From Massilia sp. H-1 (GTDB lineage: Bacteria; Pseudomonadota; Gammaproteobacteria; Burkholderiales; Burkholderiaceae_D), in NCBI GenBank assembly GCA_024703915.1, contig CP087969.1, forward strand, positions 5,084,001 to 5,148,000: a stretch of DNA of 64,000 bases, read 5' to 3'. The translations under genes and the position numbers were made by a program. The notes under the pieces were generated by a model. That model saw only the letters and a program-made list of their open reading frames with translations. It was not told where the DNA came from and made no database searches. Positions 11,635 through 24,203 of this stretch are shown here, piece by piece (the stretch's first letter is position 1; every line of letters starts with the position of its first letter).

Positions 11635-11689
11635 ATCTTGGTCTCCTGGTTATTAGAAAGTAGCCGGGCGGGCTGGCTTACCTTGTTGA

Positions 11690-11703
11690 TGGAAGCGTTT
11701 CCA
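11690..11703. promoter_or_regulatory. LacI-family operator, TonB receptor 1
   Basis: TGGAAGCGTTTCCA, a near-perfect 14-base palindrome with the CG centre typical of LacI-family operators. It sits in the leader of TonB receptor 1 and matches similar sites upstream of other genes in this locus. Confidence 0.75.
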
Positions 11704-11754
11704 TCTTATTTTTTATCAAGATATCACCAATCATTCCGTTGCGCCACCACTTTT

Positions 11755-11768
11755 TGGAAACGTTCCCA
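11755..11768. promoter_or_regulatory. Second LacI-family operator, TonB receptor 1
   Basis: TGGAAACGTTCCCA, a variant of the same palindrome 65 bases from the first site (about six helical turns centre to centre). Two sites would allow DNA looping or cooperative repression of TonB receptor 1; it lies between that gene and the convergently ending DMT permease. Confidence 0.65.
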
Positions 11769-11838
11769 CAGAGTGCAAAAACACAACAACTTTTGCTGCA
11801 CGTGCGATAAAAAATGCCTGCCAAAAACGCCGTGCGCA

Positions 11839-12797
11839 TCAGGCGGGAACGACCTCTTCCTCCATCGCATGGACCCGCACCGACCACACGACGCCGAGCG
11901 TCAGCAGGACGATCGCCGCGATTTCCAGGGGGCGCGGCAAGCGGTGCACGTAAATGAATCCGTACAGCAGCGCGAACAGCGTTTCAAACAGGATCAGCTG
12001 GCCGGACAAGGTGACCGGCACGCGGCGGCTGGCGATATTCCACAAGTGATTGCCGATCACGGAAGCGCCGAGCGCGAGCAGGGTGTTGGTGATCCAGAAC
12101 GCAGTCCAGTTGCGCCCGCTGGCCACGCTTACTACGCGCCGGTGATGTCGCCGTACCACAGCATCAGGCAGAGCAGGCCGATGACGAGCGCGATCACGCC
12201 GCTGGCCAGGCCGTACAGGGCCGACCATTCCGCGCTGCTGAAGTGCGCATTGCGCTTGAGGAAGCGCGCATTGTCGATCGTGTACCAGCTCCAGCACAGC
12301 AGGGCGCCGGTCGCGCAGGCGATGCCCAGCAAGATGTGGCCGGGATTGGCGTCGCCCAGCTGGGCTTGCTGGAACACGTCGACGTTAATGCATGCAATGC
12401 CGGTCGCCACCACCAGCAGCGGCAGCGCCAGCGCCTTGAGCGGCACCGCGCCATGGTCCTTGCGGCCCATGAGCGTGACGGCGATCGGCAGCACGCCGAT
12501 GATCAGCGAGGTGGGCGCCACGCTGCTAGCCAGTTTGACGCCGAGCGCGAGCAGCATGTAATAGATGATGTTGCCCGCCAGCGCATGGCGCACCAGGGCG
12601 GCATAGTCGCTGCGGTCCAGGCGCCCGACCAGGCTCTTCAGGCGTGGCAGCATCAGACCCAGGGCAATCGCGCCATAGGCGGTATAGCGGCCGACCGCCA
12701 GTTCCACCGGAGAGAAGGAGGGCAGCAGTTCGGGCACGATGAACACCATGCCCCACATCGCCCCGGCCAGCAAACCGCACAGTACCCCAGTCCACAT
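11839..12797 (-). CDS. EamA/DMT-family transporter
   Basis: About 320-residue inner-membrane permease of the drug/metabolite transporter superfamily, with around ten hydrophobic segments in two EamA-like halves (MWTGVLCGLLAGAMWGMVFI at the start; TGALLCWSWYTIDNARFL and LILFETLFALLYGFIYVHR in the second half). Substrate unknown. One break at about 12127 has the GCCGGC signature. It points towards TonB receptor 1 but probably has its own promoter, because the large palindrome at 12847-12937 lies just upstream. Confidence 0.85.
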
Positions 12798-12846
12798 ACA
12801 CGTTCCAATCTGAAAGAGTCGGATAGTGTCTCATATCATCGGCGGC

Positions 12847-12937
12847 GGCGTTGGGGGTCAGGTCTGACATACGGACACGAGCTCAAGCGCGGCGCGCTTG
12901 AGCTCGTGTCCGTATGTCAGACCTGACCCCCAACGCC
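12847..12937. repeat. 91-bp perfect palindrome carrying GGGGGTCAGGTCT ends
   Basis: Two 44-base arms around a GGC loop; the whole 91 bases are self-complementary, including the outer GGCGTT/AACGCC. The outer part contains GGGGTCAGGTCT, related to the GGGTCAGACCT core of four other hairpins in the window, while the inner arm (ATACGGACACGAGCTC...) is unique to this copy. It sits between the divergent DMT permease and TonB receptor 2. It would form a very stable cruciform or RNA hairpin. Confidence 0.9.
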
Positions 12938-13019
12938 CTCCAGCGGCGCCAGGTATTGCAACGCCGCATAAAGTCTCGTTGACATCGAAAAAGAATGGGT
13001 GTTATATTTTGCCACCGAT

Positions 13020-13033
13020 TGGGAGCGTTTCCA
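13020..13033. promoter_or_regulatory. LacI-family operator, TonB receptor 2
   Basis: TGGGAGCGTTTCCA, one mismatch from a perfect palindrome, 143 bases upstream of the TonB receptor 2 start. Same pattern as the operators at 11690, 11755, 21311 and 25250. Confidence 0.7.
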
Positions 13034-13086
13034 ATTTTTGTGGAAATGCCATTCTTCCAGTGAGTACCAAACGTTGGTGTGAGTTC

Positions 13087-13116
13087 ACCGGCGCCATCGC
13101 GGCGCCGGTATTTTTT
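13087..13116 (+). terminator. Intrinsic terminator in the leader of TonB receptor 2
   Basis: Perfect 9-bp GC stem ACCGGCGCC/GGCGCCGGT with loop ATCGC, followed by A and six T. It lies on the coding strand between the LacI-type operator and the start codon, so it would stop transcription before the gene unless bypassed. No gene ends here, so an attenuation role is plausible. Confidence 0.7.
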
Positions 13117-13175
13117 GCCGCGCCCGCGTCAAGGCAGCACCCCAGAAGTGACAACGACAAAAACAAGGAGACGCG

Positions 13176-15851
<2,676 letters not shown>

Positions 15852-15883
15852 GAGTCCCCTGGGCCGCGCTTGCGTGGCCGGTC

Positions 15884-15926
15884 GCCGATGTGGTCTTGCC
15901 TGGCAGCGGACCGCATCGGCTTTTTT
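15884..15926 (+). terminator. Terminator between TonB receptor 2 and halogenase 2
   Basis: Stem GCCGATG-TGGTC paired with GGACC-GCATCGGC, followed by TTTTTT, 32 bases past the receptor stop and just before the halogenase-like gene, as at 8695-8719. Confidence 0.75.
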
Positions 15927-15951
15927 GCATTGATCGACGCGAGGTTGGAAC

Positions 15952-17473
15952 ATGGAAGACAAGAAGGTCCGGAACATCGTCATCGTTGGCGGCGGCACCG
16001 CAGGCTGGATGGCTGCGGCGGCGCTGTCGGAACTGCTGCCGGTTGGGCACAGCTACCGCCTGATCGAATCGGACCAGATCTCGACCATCGGGGTCGGGGA
16101 GGCCACCATCCCCAGCATCCGCAACTTCAATCTCCACCTCGGCATCGACGAGAACGACTTCATTCGCGCGACCCAGGGCACGTTCAAGCTGGGGATCGAA
16201 TTCGTCAACTGGGGCAAGCAGGGCGACAACTACATTCACGGCTTCGGCTCGGTCGGGCGCGACCAGCCGACCGCCAACTTCTTCCACTACTGGCTCAAGA
16301 TGCACCAGATGGGGCACGCCCCGAGCATGGAGCCGTTCTCGATCAACACCGTGGCCGCGCGCATGGGGCGCTTTTCCCGCGGGGCGGCCGGACCTGCCCA
16401 ACTCACCGCTGTCGGACCTGTCGTATGCCTTCCATTTCGACAGCCGGCCTGTACGCGCTACTTGCGCAGCTACAGCGAAGCGCGCGGCGTGCAGCGCACC
16501 GAGGGCAAGATCGTCGGCACCGTGCTGCGCGACGGCGACGGCTTCATTGAAGCGGTGGTCATGGAAAATGGCCAGCGCATCGAGGGCGATTTTTTCATCG
16601 ACTGTTCCGGCCTGGTCGGCCTGCTGATCGAACAGGCGCTGCACACCGGCTACGAGGACTGGAGCCACTGGCTGCCGTGCGACCGCGCCATCGCGGTGCC
16701 GTGCGAGACGCATGGCCCGGTGCAGGCGCTGACCCCGCTCGACCGCGCACACTGCCGGCTGGCAGTGGCGCATCCCGCTGCAGCACCGCACCGGCAACGG
16801 CCACGTGTTCTCGAGCCGCTTCATGGACGCGGACGCGGCGCAGACGATCCTGATGAATAACCTGGAGGGCAAGCCGCTGGCCGAAGCGCGCCTGCTCAAG
16901 TTCGTGACCGGCAAGCGCAAGAAAACCTGGAACCGGAACTGCGTGGCGATCGGCCTGTCCGGCGGCTTCATGGAGCCGCTGGAATCGACCAGCATCCACA
17001 TGGTGAAGACGGCGCTGATGCGCTTGATCAGCTTCTTCCCCGACCGCGGCTTCGACCAGGTTGATATCGACACCTTCAACCGCCTGTGCGACAACGAGTA
17101 CACGCAGATCCGCGATTTCCTGATCTGCCATTACAAGGTCAATGCGCGCGACGATTCCGACTTCTGGCGCTACGTACGCGACATGGACGTGCCGGACAAT
17201 CTGCAGCGCAAGCTCGACCTGTTCGCCAGCCATGGCCGCATCCTGCGCGAGAACGAGGAGCTGTTCCCCGAGGACAGCTGGCTGCAGGTGATGCACGGGC
17301 AGGGCCTGCGGCCCAAGTCCTACAACCCGGTGGTGGACCAGCGCTCGCCCGAGGAGATCATCGGCTTCCTGCACAATACGGCGGCGGTGATCCGCAAATG
17401 CGTCGATGCGATGCCGGGGCACCTGGCGTTCATTGAGGCCAATTGCCGGGCGCAGGAGAAGCGGGCAGCTTGA
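15952..17473 (+). CDS. Tryptophan halogenase-like flavoprotein, copy 2
   Basis: About 505 residues, start ATG 15952. The N-terminus NIVIVGGGTAGWMAAAALSE has an intact FAD-binding glycine motif; GVGEATIPSIRNFN, Lys in GTFKLGIEFVNWG, WQWRIPLQHR and GFMEPLESTSIHM are all present, so the flavin-halogenase active-site framework is kept. Breaks at about 16386 and 16435 and one near 16755 (just before the WxWxIP motif) split the frame. It differs from copies 1 and 3 throughout, so it is a paralogue rather than a recent duplication. Located directly downstream of TonB receptor 2. Confidence 0.88.
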
Positions 17474-17492
17474 ACCTGTCGATACCCGGGGA

Positions 17493-18227
17493 CTAATCTG
17501 GTCTGGTGGCTCCAGGCCGGATTCGGCTCGGTGCTTCCGACAACCAGGCTTGCGCCACGTTCGGAACAACGCTGGTCGCCTGGCCGCGCATGAACTTGAA
17601 ACCGTAAGGTACCTTGTCGAAATCCAGACAATTGAGAATTTTCTCGGCGCGGCCGCGCTGCATTTACCAGGGATGCAGCAGGAAAAACGGATAGCGAAGT
17701 GCCGACCACCAGCACTTTTGCTGCGCTGGCGACGTGGTGCCGCGCTTCCTCCATGAACTGCGTCTCTTCACCAAACCAGACAATATCCGGGCGAAGCTGG
17801 GTTCCGTCTTCGCACAGCTGCCCCAGGCTGATCGGCTCTGCCCCCGATCCGATAGCGTCTGCGCGCTGCCGATGTGCCGCGCGTAGGCCAGCTCGCCGTG
17901 CAGGTGGATGATATTGGTCGACCCGGCGCGTTCATGCAAGTCATCCACGTTCTGGGTGATGACAACGACCTCGTAGGCTTGCTCAAGTCCGGCAATGGCC
18001 AGATGGGCGGGATTGGGCGCCGCTTGGGCCGCTTGCGAGCGGCGCTCGTTGTAGAACGCCAGCACAGCCTCAGGACGCACGCGCCAGCCGTCGGGGGACG
18101 CAACTTCGTGCCAGGCGTATTGCTTCCACAGCCCGTTCGCATCGCGAAAGGTGGGCAATCCGCTCTCGGCACTCAAGCCGGAGCCCGACAGGACGACAAT
18201 CTTGTTTTGCTGAACCTCTGGTTTCAT
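17493..18227 (-). CDS. cobB: Sir2-family NAD-dependent protein deacylase
   Basis: Sirtuin of about 245 residues that removes acyl groups from lysine using NAD+. Seen are VVLSGSGLSAESGLPTFRD (family GAGxSxESGIPTFR), ITQNVDDLHERAGS, IIHLHGEL with the catalytic His, RPDIVWFGE-like sequence and VVGTSLSVFPAASLV. The family GAG reads GSG. No zinc-binding CxxC pairs are evident, so it resembles the zinc-less sirtuins. Breaks at about 17690 and 17820 hide the C-terminal third, which reads KILNCLDFDKVPYGFKFMRG after repair and stops at 17493-17495. Its link to the surrounding sugar locus is not obvious. Confidence 0.85.
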
Positions 18228-18258
18228 CTGCGTTCCAATATGCGCCGCCAGGCGCGCA

Positions 18259-18567
18259 TCACTGCGGATAAAGGACAGGCAAACCGCATATCACGCCTGC
18301 AATCACCAGCACCAATAGCCAGATCAGTGCGCCCCTGACTCTGCGCCTGGTAAAGCACCGTTGGCAGACATTGACCGTCACGGGCGGGGCCATTCTGGCA
18401 TAGCGGTAGCTCACCTGGCGTATGCGCGATCCGCCAAGCGCTTCTGCGCACATGCCGCATCTGCCGATTGCGTTTCTGCTGGCATGGCGTTTGGTGCGGA
18501 GAAAGTCGCGTATCGAGAAAATCCCGACGAAGATGATGACGGCGACGATGATCCAGAAATTTTCCAT
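18259..18567 (-). CDS. Small membrane protein with two CxxC pairs
   Basis: 102 residues: one N-terminal membrane segment (FWIIVAVIIFVGIFSI), a polar middle containing CGMC and CQRC, and a C-terminal membrane segment (ALIWLLVLVIAGVICGL). The spacing of the two CxxC pairs suggests a zinc-ribbon-like fold on one side of the membrane. No family recognised. It lies 31 bases downstream-to-upstream from the sirtuin on the same strand, so co-transcription is possible. Confidence 0.65.
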   Translation of the reverse strand: MENFWIIVAVIIFVGIFSIRDFLRTKRHASRNAIGRCGMCAEALGGSRIRQVSYRYARMAPPVTVNVCQRCFTRRRVRGALIWLLVLVIAGVICGLPVLYPQ

Positions 18568-18732
18568 GTTTGCGCTGGTGTCTTCGTAGTTCGCTATTGT
18601 ACGTGGCGTACCTGACGAACCAGGACGTGTTGCTCCGCTGGCGGAAATGACCGGTCATGGTCGGGCGTCCCCGCACGAATGGGCAATTCTACCGATCCAT
18701 GTCAGGCGGGCGCGCCGCAGTCTTGTCGATCG

Positions 18733-20423
18733 CTAACCGAAAGCCGCGTAAGGATTCCGGCCAGTCCCCAAGCGGGCCGCAGCTGCGTCGCCCGGCGAAA
18801 TCGATTCGAGAATCGGGATCAGCAAGTCAAAGGTTTCCTGGCAAAGCAGCGAAAGATAGGCTTCATCGTTCGACTCGTTGAAGTCCAGGTATTCGACGAG
18901 TAGCTTGAGCGCCTCTGCGCCGTCAGACGGATTGGCAGCGGCCCGTTGCTGGAATTGTTTGCGCAGAGATTCGTGAAATTTCCGAGCCAATATATCGTTT
19001 GAAAGTGCCAGCGCCAGGGTGACAGCATTTTTCAGAACAGACCGGGGTTCGTGCTCTGCCGAGTGATCGAGGAGTTTCTGCAAGTTGATAGCGAACACAC
19101 GTAGCAGGGAATGATTCGGCTTGACCGCAATTCGACGGTTCCTGCCGGACGTGGGCTTGTCTTCCAAAATGGACAGGGCGTAGCAGATAGTGCTGACGGT
19201 CGATGCCAGCCCCATGACCGTGCTGTCCGGACGGGCAAAGTCCCGCTCAATGCAGGTCTTGAACAATGCCAGACTCTCCATTTCTTGCGACGAACCGCTG
19301 TCCGAATAAAAGGCGATGTGCGCCATCAATCGCATGTACTGGCGCTGCGCGGCATGGTCGAGTCCTTGTATCGTGTCGAGCGCCGTACTGAGGATCGTTG
19401 TCCAGTACGCATCCGCAGGGATTGCCATACTGGAGCAGGCACTCGATGGCGCGCAGCGATGCCGCCCATGCGTCCTGCGGATGTGCAGAAATCCAGCTGG
19501 CCAGTAAGCGGCACGATTCATCCATGATCTGTTGCAGGGCATCGCGTTCAGTTGCGTTCAGCTTCTCGAGTTGGTAGGACGAAAATACCACCGATTCGCC
19601 CATCATTTCGCTGGCGAACAGGGGGCGATGCGGCTGGAACAGCACGGCCAGGCGATAGGCGAGCTCAGGTGACTCGTGCAAGGACAGGGCGCTCAGCATG
19701 GTTGGCGCCTGCATCGACTGCCAATGCGTATCAATCAGTGCAATGCCCGCAGCGATATCCTGTTCAGCCAGTTCAAGAAGCACTGGCCAGATCTGGGCGC
19801 GCAATCGAGATGTATTGTCGCCGAGTTTCGCAGCCGAAAGAGATCGGATCAAGCTGTCGATGCGATTTTGTGCGTTGCCATTCTTGCTGCCGATGCACTT
19901 CCGAGCAACCAATTCCAGTTGCTCCGAAATGGCGCGATCAAAGCCCACCTCCAGCGGAAGCGCGAGAAAATTGGCGACGCCCATCAGAGCCGCGTCGTGC
20001 TCGCTATCGCGCAGGGCCTCCAGCTGGGCAATCAGGCGCCGCTCCAGCCGATTGCTCAGGAAGGTGTCCATCGTGCGGATAATGCGGCCGACTTTCGCCA
20101 GGCCCCGTTTGGTGGCACTTGGCCGCGCATAGAACATCGGTACGCTCCGATGCATGAGAACGGCCGCAGGCGCTGTCGCTGAACACATTCGGTTTCGTCA
20201 GTAGCTGATGGCATTGCTCGCCGTACCAACACGCGAGCTTGATCAGGCACTCTTGCTCGGCAGGTGAGCAAAGCGCGAACAGACGGTCGCGCTTTTCGAT
20301 GAAAGGGGAATTTCCTTTGCGTCCAGAATCCGGCGGGGAAGGAATGCACGTGGTGGCAAGTTCAGCATATGAGCAGACAGTTGAAGCGCACAAGCACGAT
20401 AAAAAAAGAGGGGAGGAGTGCAT
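18733..20423 (-). CDS. Unknown alpha-helical protein, about 560 residues, AT-richer than neighbours
   Basis: A single long protein split by breaks near 19425 and 20170. The body is almost entirely helical, Leu/Ala/Glu-rich (LERRLIAQLEALRDSEHDAA, ESPELAYRLAVLFQPHRPLF, NAVTLALALSNDILARKF) and suggests a repeat or solenoid-like fold. The N-terminal part has several Cys (LFALCSPAEQECLIKLACWYG). There is no signal peptide or catalytic motif that I recognise. Codon use is visibly less GC-biased than the flanking genes and the upstream spacer is AT-rich, which hints at acquisition. The start at 20423 is a guess. It may be an effector, regulatory or defence-related gene, but nothing in the sequence decides this. 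Confidence 0.55.
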
Positions 20424-20466
20424 GAGAGTGGCCAACGGTCGCATGCCTGCGCTTGCTTTGTTATTT

Positions 20467-20485
20467 CGATAATTTTGTATTATCG
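20467..20485. repeat. AT-rich inverted repeat upstream of the unknown helical gene
   Basis: CGATAAT-TTTGT-ATTATCG, a perfect 7-bp dyad in an AT-rich stretch between the unknown gene and the oxygenase gene. It could be an operator or a weak hairpin; it falls 44 bases upstream of the proposed start at 20423. Confidence 0.4.
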
Positions 20486-20565
20486 CTTACAAGGCGCATT
20501 ATTGAGGAAAAAGAGTGGGAAAACTGCCTGCCACGCCTGCGAGAACCGATAACCACAGACAAACG

Positions 20566-21284
20566 CTAGGACGCGTTTCTCCGGTAATGGAAAAAACCAT
20601 TCATGGTCAGACGGCCCTGCGCCGGATCGGCGGCCAGCAAATCGGGCCGCTCGATCTGCGCTGCGTGAAATACGGTTCCCTCGTAAAAAATCGCCCGGTT
20701 GAATCTGGCGGGAACGCTGCACACCTGCTCGAACCAGTCGTTCGACTCGGTGAGGTAGCTTAAGCATCCGGGCTCAGGGCGTTCGCCGCAACGGCTTGCA
20801 GGTAGCGCGCCGTTTCCCGCTCCGGTTTGCGCGGCACATAGAAACTGGTGCCGCCCATGGCGCTATCCTGGAACAGGTAGGCGACGCTCGCCGCCACGCC
20901 TTCGCCGGTGGGCAGGGATATGGCGTCGCGATGGCACAGGCGCTGCAAGCCGCTCAGTTGCTGGCCGGGCAGGGTGGCCAGCGCGAGTCGCGCCGACGCC
21001 TTGAGCATGCGGCGCATGCCCAGCGCGTGGCGCACATGCAGGGCCAGGTATTGCGCCAGCGCGGCCGACACCGCCGGTCCCAGCCCCAGCTCCTGCCCCG
21101 GATAGCAATTGTCCGGATCCATGGCAAACTGCTCCCGCTGCGCCGCCGCGTAGTCCACCAGCTTGTGCGGTTCAGCCAGGAAGTCGTCGATCACCGCGCA
21201 GGTATGGGAAGCGGTGAGCGGGACGTAGCGTATCGTTGGCCGGGGATTGAACATTTGCAGCTCCGCGTTGACACTCAAAATCAT
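20566..21284 (-). CDS. DUF6445-like 2-oxoglutarate/Fe(II)-type oxygenase
   Basis: About 239 residues, start ATG 21284. Similar in layout to the DUF6445 proteins that accompany tryptophan-halogenase-like genes in TonB loci: CAVIDDFLAEPHKLVDYAA at the N-terminus, LCHRDAISLPTGEGVAASVA with a His-x-Asp pair, a FxxSAMGGTSFY turn, and a distal His in GTVFHAAQIERPD, together resembling the HxD...H iron site of cupin-fold oxygenases. A converted GCCGGC at 20761 puts a false stop after SPDA; the repaired frame continues to TAG at 20566-20568. It is transcribed divergently from the sugar-binding protein gene, sharing the operator at 21311. Confidence 0.7.
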
Positions 21285-21310
21285 TGAATGATATAGTCAA
21301 ACGATCACTT

Positions 21311-21324
21311 TGGAAACCCTTCCA
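21311..21324. promoter_or_regulatory. LacI-family operator between DUF6445 gene and sugar-binding protein gene
   Basis: TGGAAACCCTTCCA, palindromic arms TGGAA/TTCCA with a non-CG centre. It is placed in the 81-base divergent intergenic region and so could control both directions. Confidence 0.65.
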
Positions 21325-21365
21325 ATTTCAAGCTTAAGCACAGACCCGCTCACTCAGGAGACACG

Positions 21366-22612
21366 ATGTACAAAGCACGACAACTGGCAGTGGCGGCGAT
21401 GCTCGCCGGTGCCGCCGCCAGCGCGCAGGCCGCCGATCCGAAACCGGAAGTCATCCACTGGTGGACGTCGAACAGCGAGGCGGCCGCAGTGCGCACCATC
21501 GCCGACGCCTACCGCAAGCAGGGCGGCGTGTGGAACGACACCGCCATTGCTTAAGCGCCGACCAGGCGCGCGGTGGCGATCAACCGCATCGTCGGGGGCA
21601 ATCCGCCCATGGCCGCGCAGTTCAACACCACCAAGCAGTTCACCGATCTGATCGACCAGGGCATGCTCAATAACGTCGACGACGTCGCGCAGAAGGAAGG
21701 CTGGGACAAGTTCCTGCCCGAGCCGCTGCTCAACGTCATCCGCGTCAAGGGCCACTATTACGCGGTGCCGGTCAACATCCACATGCAGTCGTGGATCTGG
21801 TATTCGAAAGCGGCATTCAAGAAGGCTTAAGCATCGCCAAGGAGCTAAGCCAGCATGGACGAGCTGTTCGCCGCGCTCGACAAGATGAAGGCGGCTCTAA
21901 GCATCGTCCCGCTCGCGCACGGCGGCCAGTCGTGGCAGGAGAACATCCTGTTCCTGGCCATGCTGGCGCACGTGGGCGGCACCGACCTGTATCTCAAGGT
22001 GCTGCGCGACCGCGATCCGAATGCGATCAATTCCGAAGCCTTCAAGAAGGTGCTGGTCACCTTCAAGCGCCTGCAGTCGTATGTCGATCCCGGTTCGCCG
22101 GGCCGCAACTGGAACGACGCCACGGCCATGCTCATTAGCGGCAAGGCTTAAGCATGCAGGTCATGGGCGACTGGGCCAAGGGCGAATTTTCAGCCGTCAA
22201 AATGACGGCCGGTAAAGAGTACGGCTGCATCGCGGGCTTCAACAACAAGTCGCCTTACCTGATCCAGGGCGACGCCTTCGTCTTCCCCAAGACCAGCAAC
22301 GCGCAGCAGATCAAGTACCAGAAGCTCCTGGCCAGCACCATCGTGGCGCCTGCCACCCAGGTCGCCTTCAACAAGCTCAAAGGCTCGATTCCGATCCGCG
22401 GCGACGTCGACGCGTCCGGCATGGACGAATGCGCGCGCATCGGCCTGGCCATCATGAAGGACCGCTCGCGCCACGTGGGCATCGGCGAGGTCTACCTCAC
22501 GCCCGACCAGAACGGCGCCATGCAGGATGTGCTGACCGCCTTCTGGAACACCAAGATGCCGGTCGAGAAAGCGCAGAAGGGTATCGCGCTGGCGCTCAGG
22601 AACGAGCAGTGA
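21366..22612 (+). CDS. Sugar ABC transporter substrate-binding protein (orphan)
   Basis: About 413-residue periplasmic solute-binding protein of the glucoside/MalE-like class. It has a cleavable signal peptide (LAVAAMLAGAAASAQA), then EVIHWWTSNSEAAAVRTIAD, a typical N-terminal binding-protein motif, and VPVNIHMQSWIWYSKAAF in the hinge region. Converted GCCGGC sites near 21550, 21827, 21848, 21898 and 22147 insert stops; each repairs to Gly-containing sequence (TAIAGADQA, FKKAGIAKEP, ISGKAGMQV). No permease or ATPase gene is present nearby, so its partner must be elsewhere. Its GTGA stop/start junction couples it to halogenase-like copy 3. Confidence 0.88.
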
Positions 22613-24130
22613 ACGGGCAGATCGGCGATATCGTCATCGTCGGCGGCGGTACCGCCGGTTGGATGACGGCGGCGGCCCTGTCGCGCCTGCTGCCTAGCCG
22701 GGCACCGCATCCGCCTGGTCGAATCGGACCAGATATCGACGATCGGCGTGGGCGAGGCGACCATCCCCAGCATCCGCGCCTTCAACCAGCTGATCGGGCT
22801 GGACGAAAACGAATTCATGCGCCAGACGCAGGCCACCTTCAAGCTCGGCATCGAGTTTCGCGGCTGGGGCGGGGAGGGCGACAACTACATCCACGGTTTC
22901 GGCCAGATCGGGCGCGACCAGACCCTGGCCAAGTTCTACCAGTACTGGCTCAAGCTGTACCAGCTGGGCGAGGCCGACGAACTGGGCGCGTATTCGATCA
23001 ACACGCTCGCGCCGCGCCACGGCAAATTCATGCGTCCGCCGCCGGACATGCCCAATTCGCCGCTGGCCGACATCGCCTACGCTTTCCATTTCGACGCCGA
23101 GCCTGTACGCCAAATTCCTGCGCATGGTCAGCGAGGCGCAGGGCGTCCAGCGGATCGAAGGGCGCATCGTCAATACGGAGCTGCGCGGCGGCGACGGCTT
23201 CATCGAGGCGGTGGTCCTGGAGAGCGGCGAGAAGGTCGCTTCATGACCTGTTCATCGATTGTTCGGGCCTGGCTCTAAGCCTGCTGATCGAAAAGACGCT
23301 GCAGACCGGATTCGAGGACTGGAGCAGCCTGCTGCTCTACCGACAGCGCGATTGCGGTGCCGTGCGTGTCCGACGGTTCGCTCGCGCCGTACACGCGTTC
23401 GAGCGCGCACCGCAGCGGCTGGCAATGGCGCATTCCGCTGCAGCACCGGACCGGCAACGGGCACGTCTTTTCGAGCAAATTCATGAGCGCCGACGAAGCC
23501 CAGGCGATCCTGATGGCCAATCTGGAGGGCGAAGCGCTGGCCGAACCGCGCCTGATCCGGTTCACGACCGGCAAGCGCAAGAAGGCGTGGAACCGCAACT
23601 GCGTGGCGATCGGCCTGGCGGGCGGCTTCATGGAGCCGCTCGAGTCGACCAGCATCCACATGATCCAGACGGCGCTCATGCGCCTGATCGCCCTGTTCCC
23701 GGACCGATCCTTCCGCCAGGCCGATGTGGACATGTTCAATGCGCAGTCGGACGAGGAATATGAGCGCATTCGCGACTTCCTGATCATGCACTACCACGTG
23801 AACCGGCGCACCGATTCGCCGTTCTGGGCTTACTGCCGCGAGATGGACGTGCCGGACTCGGTGCGCGAACGGATCGCGCTGTACCAGGGCCATGGGCGGA
23901 TCTTCCGCAAGGGCGACGAGCTGTTTGCCGACGCCAGCTGGCTGCAGGTGATGCACGGGCAGGGCTTGCGCGCCCGCAGCTACCATCCGCTGGTGGACCA
24001 GCGCAGCAAGGACGATATTGCGGCGTTTGTGGGGGCGGTGCACAAGACCATCGCGGCATGCGTGGAGGCGATGCCCAGCCATGCGCAATACATAGCGGCG
24101 ATGTGCCAGGCGCCGAAAATGGCCGCCTAG
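22609..24130 (+). CDS. Tryptophan halogenase-like flavoprotein, copy 3
   Basis: About 505 residues from a GTG start that overlaps the TGA of the binding-protein gene. It carries IVIVGGGTAGWMTAAALSRLL, GVGEATIPSIRAFNQ, Lys in ATFKLGIEFRGWG, WQWRIPLQHR and GFMEPLESTSIHM. Breaks lie at about 22693 (converted GCCGGC), 23105, 23235 (GCCGGT read as GCTTCAT), 23274 and 23342. The coupling to a sugar-binding protein rather than a receptor is distinctive compared with copies 1 and 2. Reaction and substrate unknown; the conserved Lys and WxWxIP motif argue that it is an active halogenase-type enzyme. Confidence 0.88.
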
Positions 24131-24203
24131 GGCGGGACTGTACTTGTATAGTCACCCCCCATTGCAGTATCCTTAGCCCGTTATTACGGACGAAAGCACC
24201 TGC

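Noticed and set aside
9961..12561. A very long plus-strand open frame of over 850 codons.
   Set aside because: It is antisense to TonB receptor 1 and the DMT permease, both supported by conserved motifs; its own translation is Arg/His/Gln-rich without domains.
12847..12937. The 91-bp palindrome as an assembly fold-back artefact.
   Set aside because: Other copies share its core with distinct arms at four further loci, so it is a real repeat family.
17493..20423. Sirtuin plus unknown neighbours as a Sir2 anti-phage system.
   Set aside because: The sirtuin resembles ordinary CobB without fused effector domains, and no NADase-defence architecture or partner domain was recognised.
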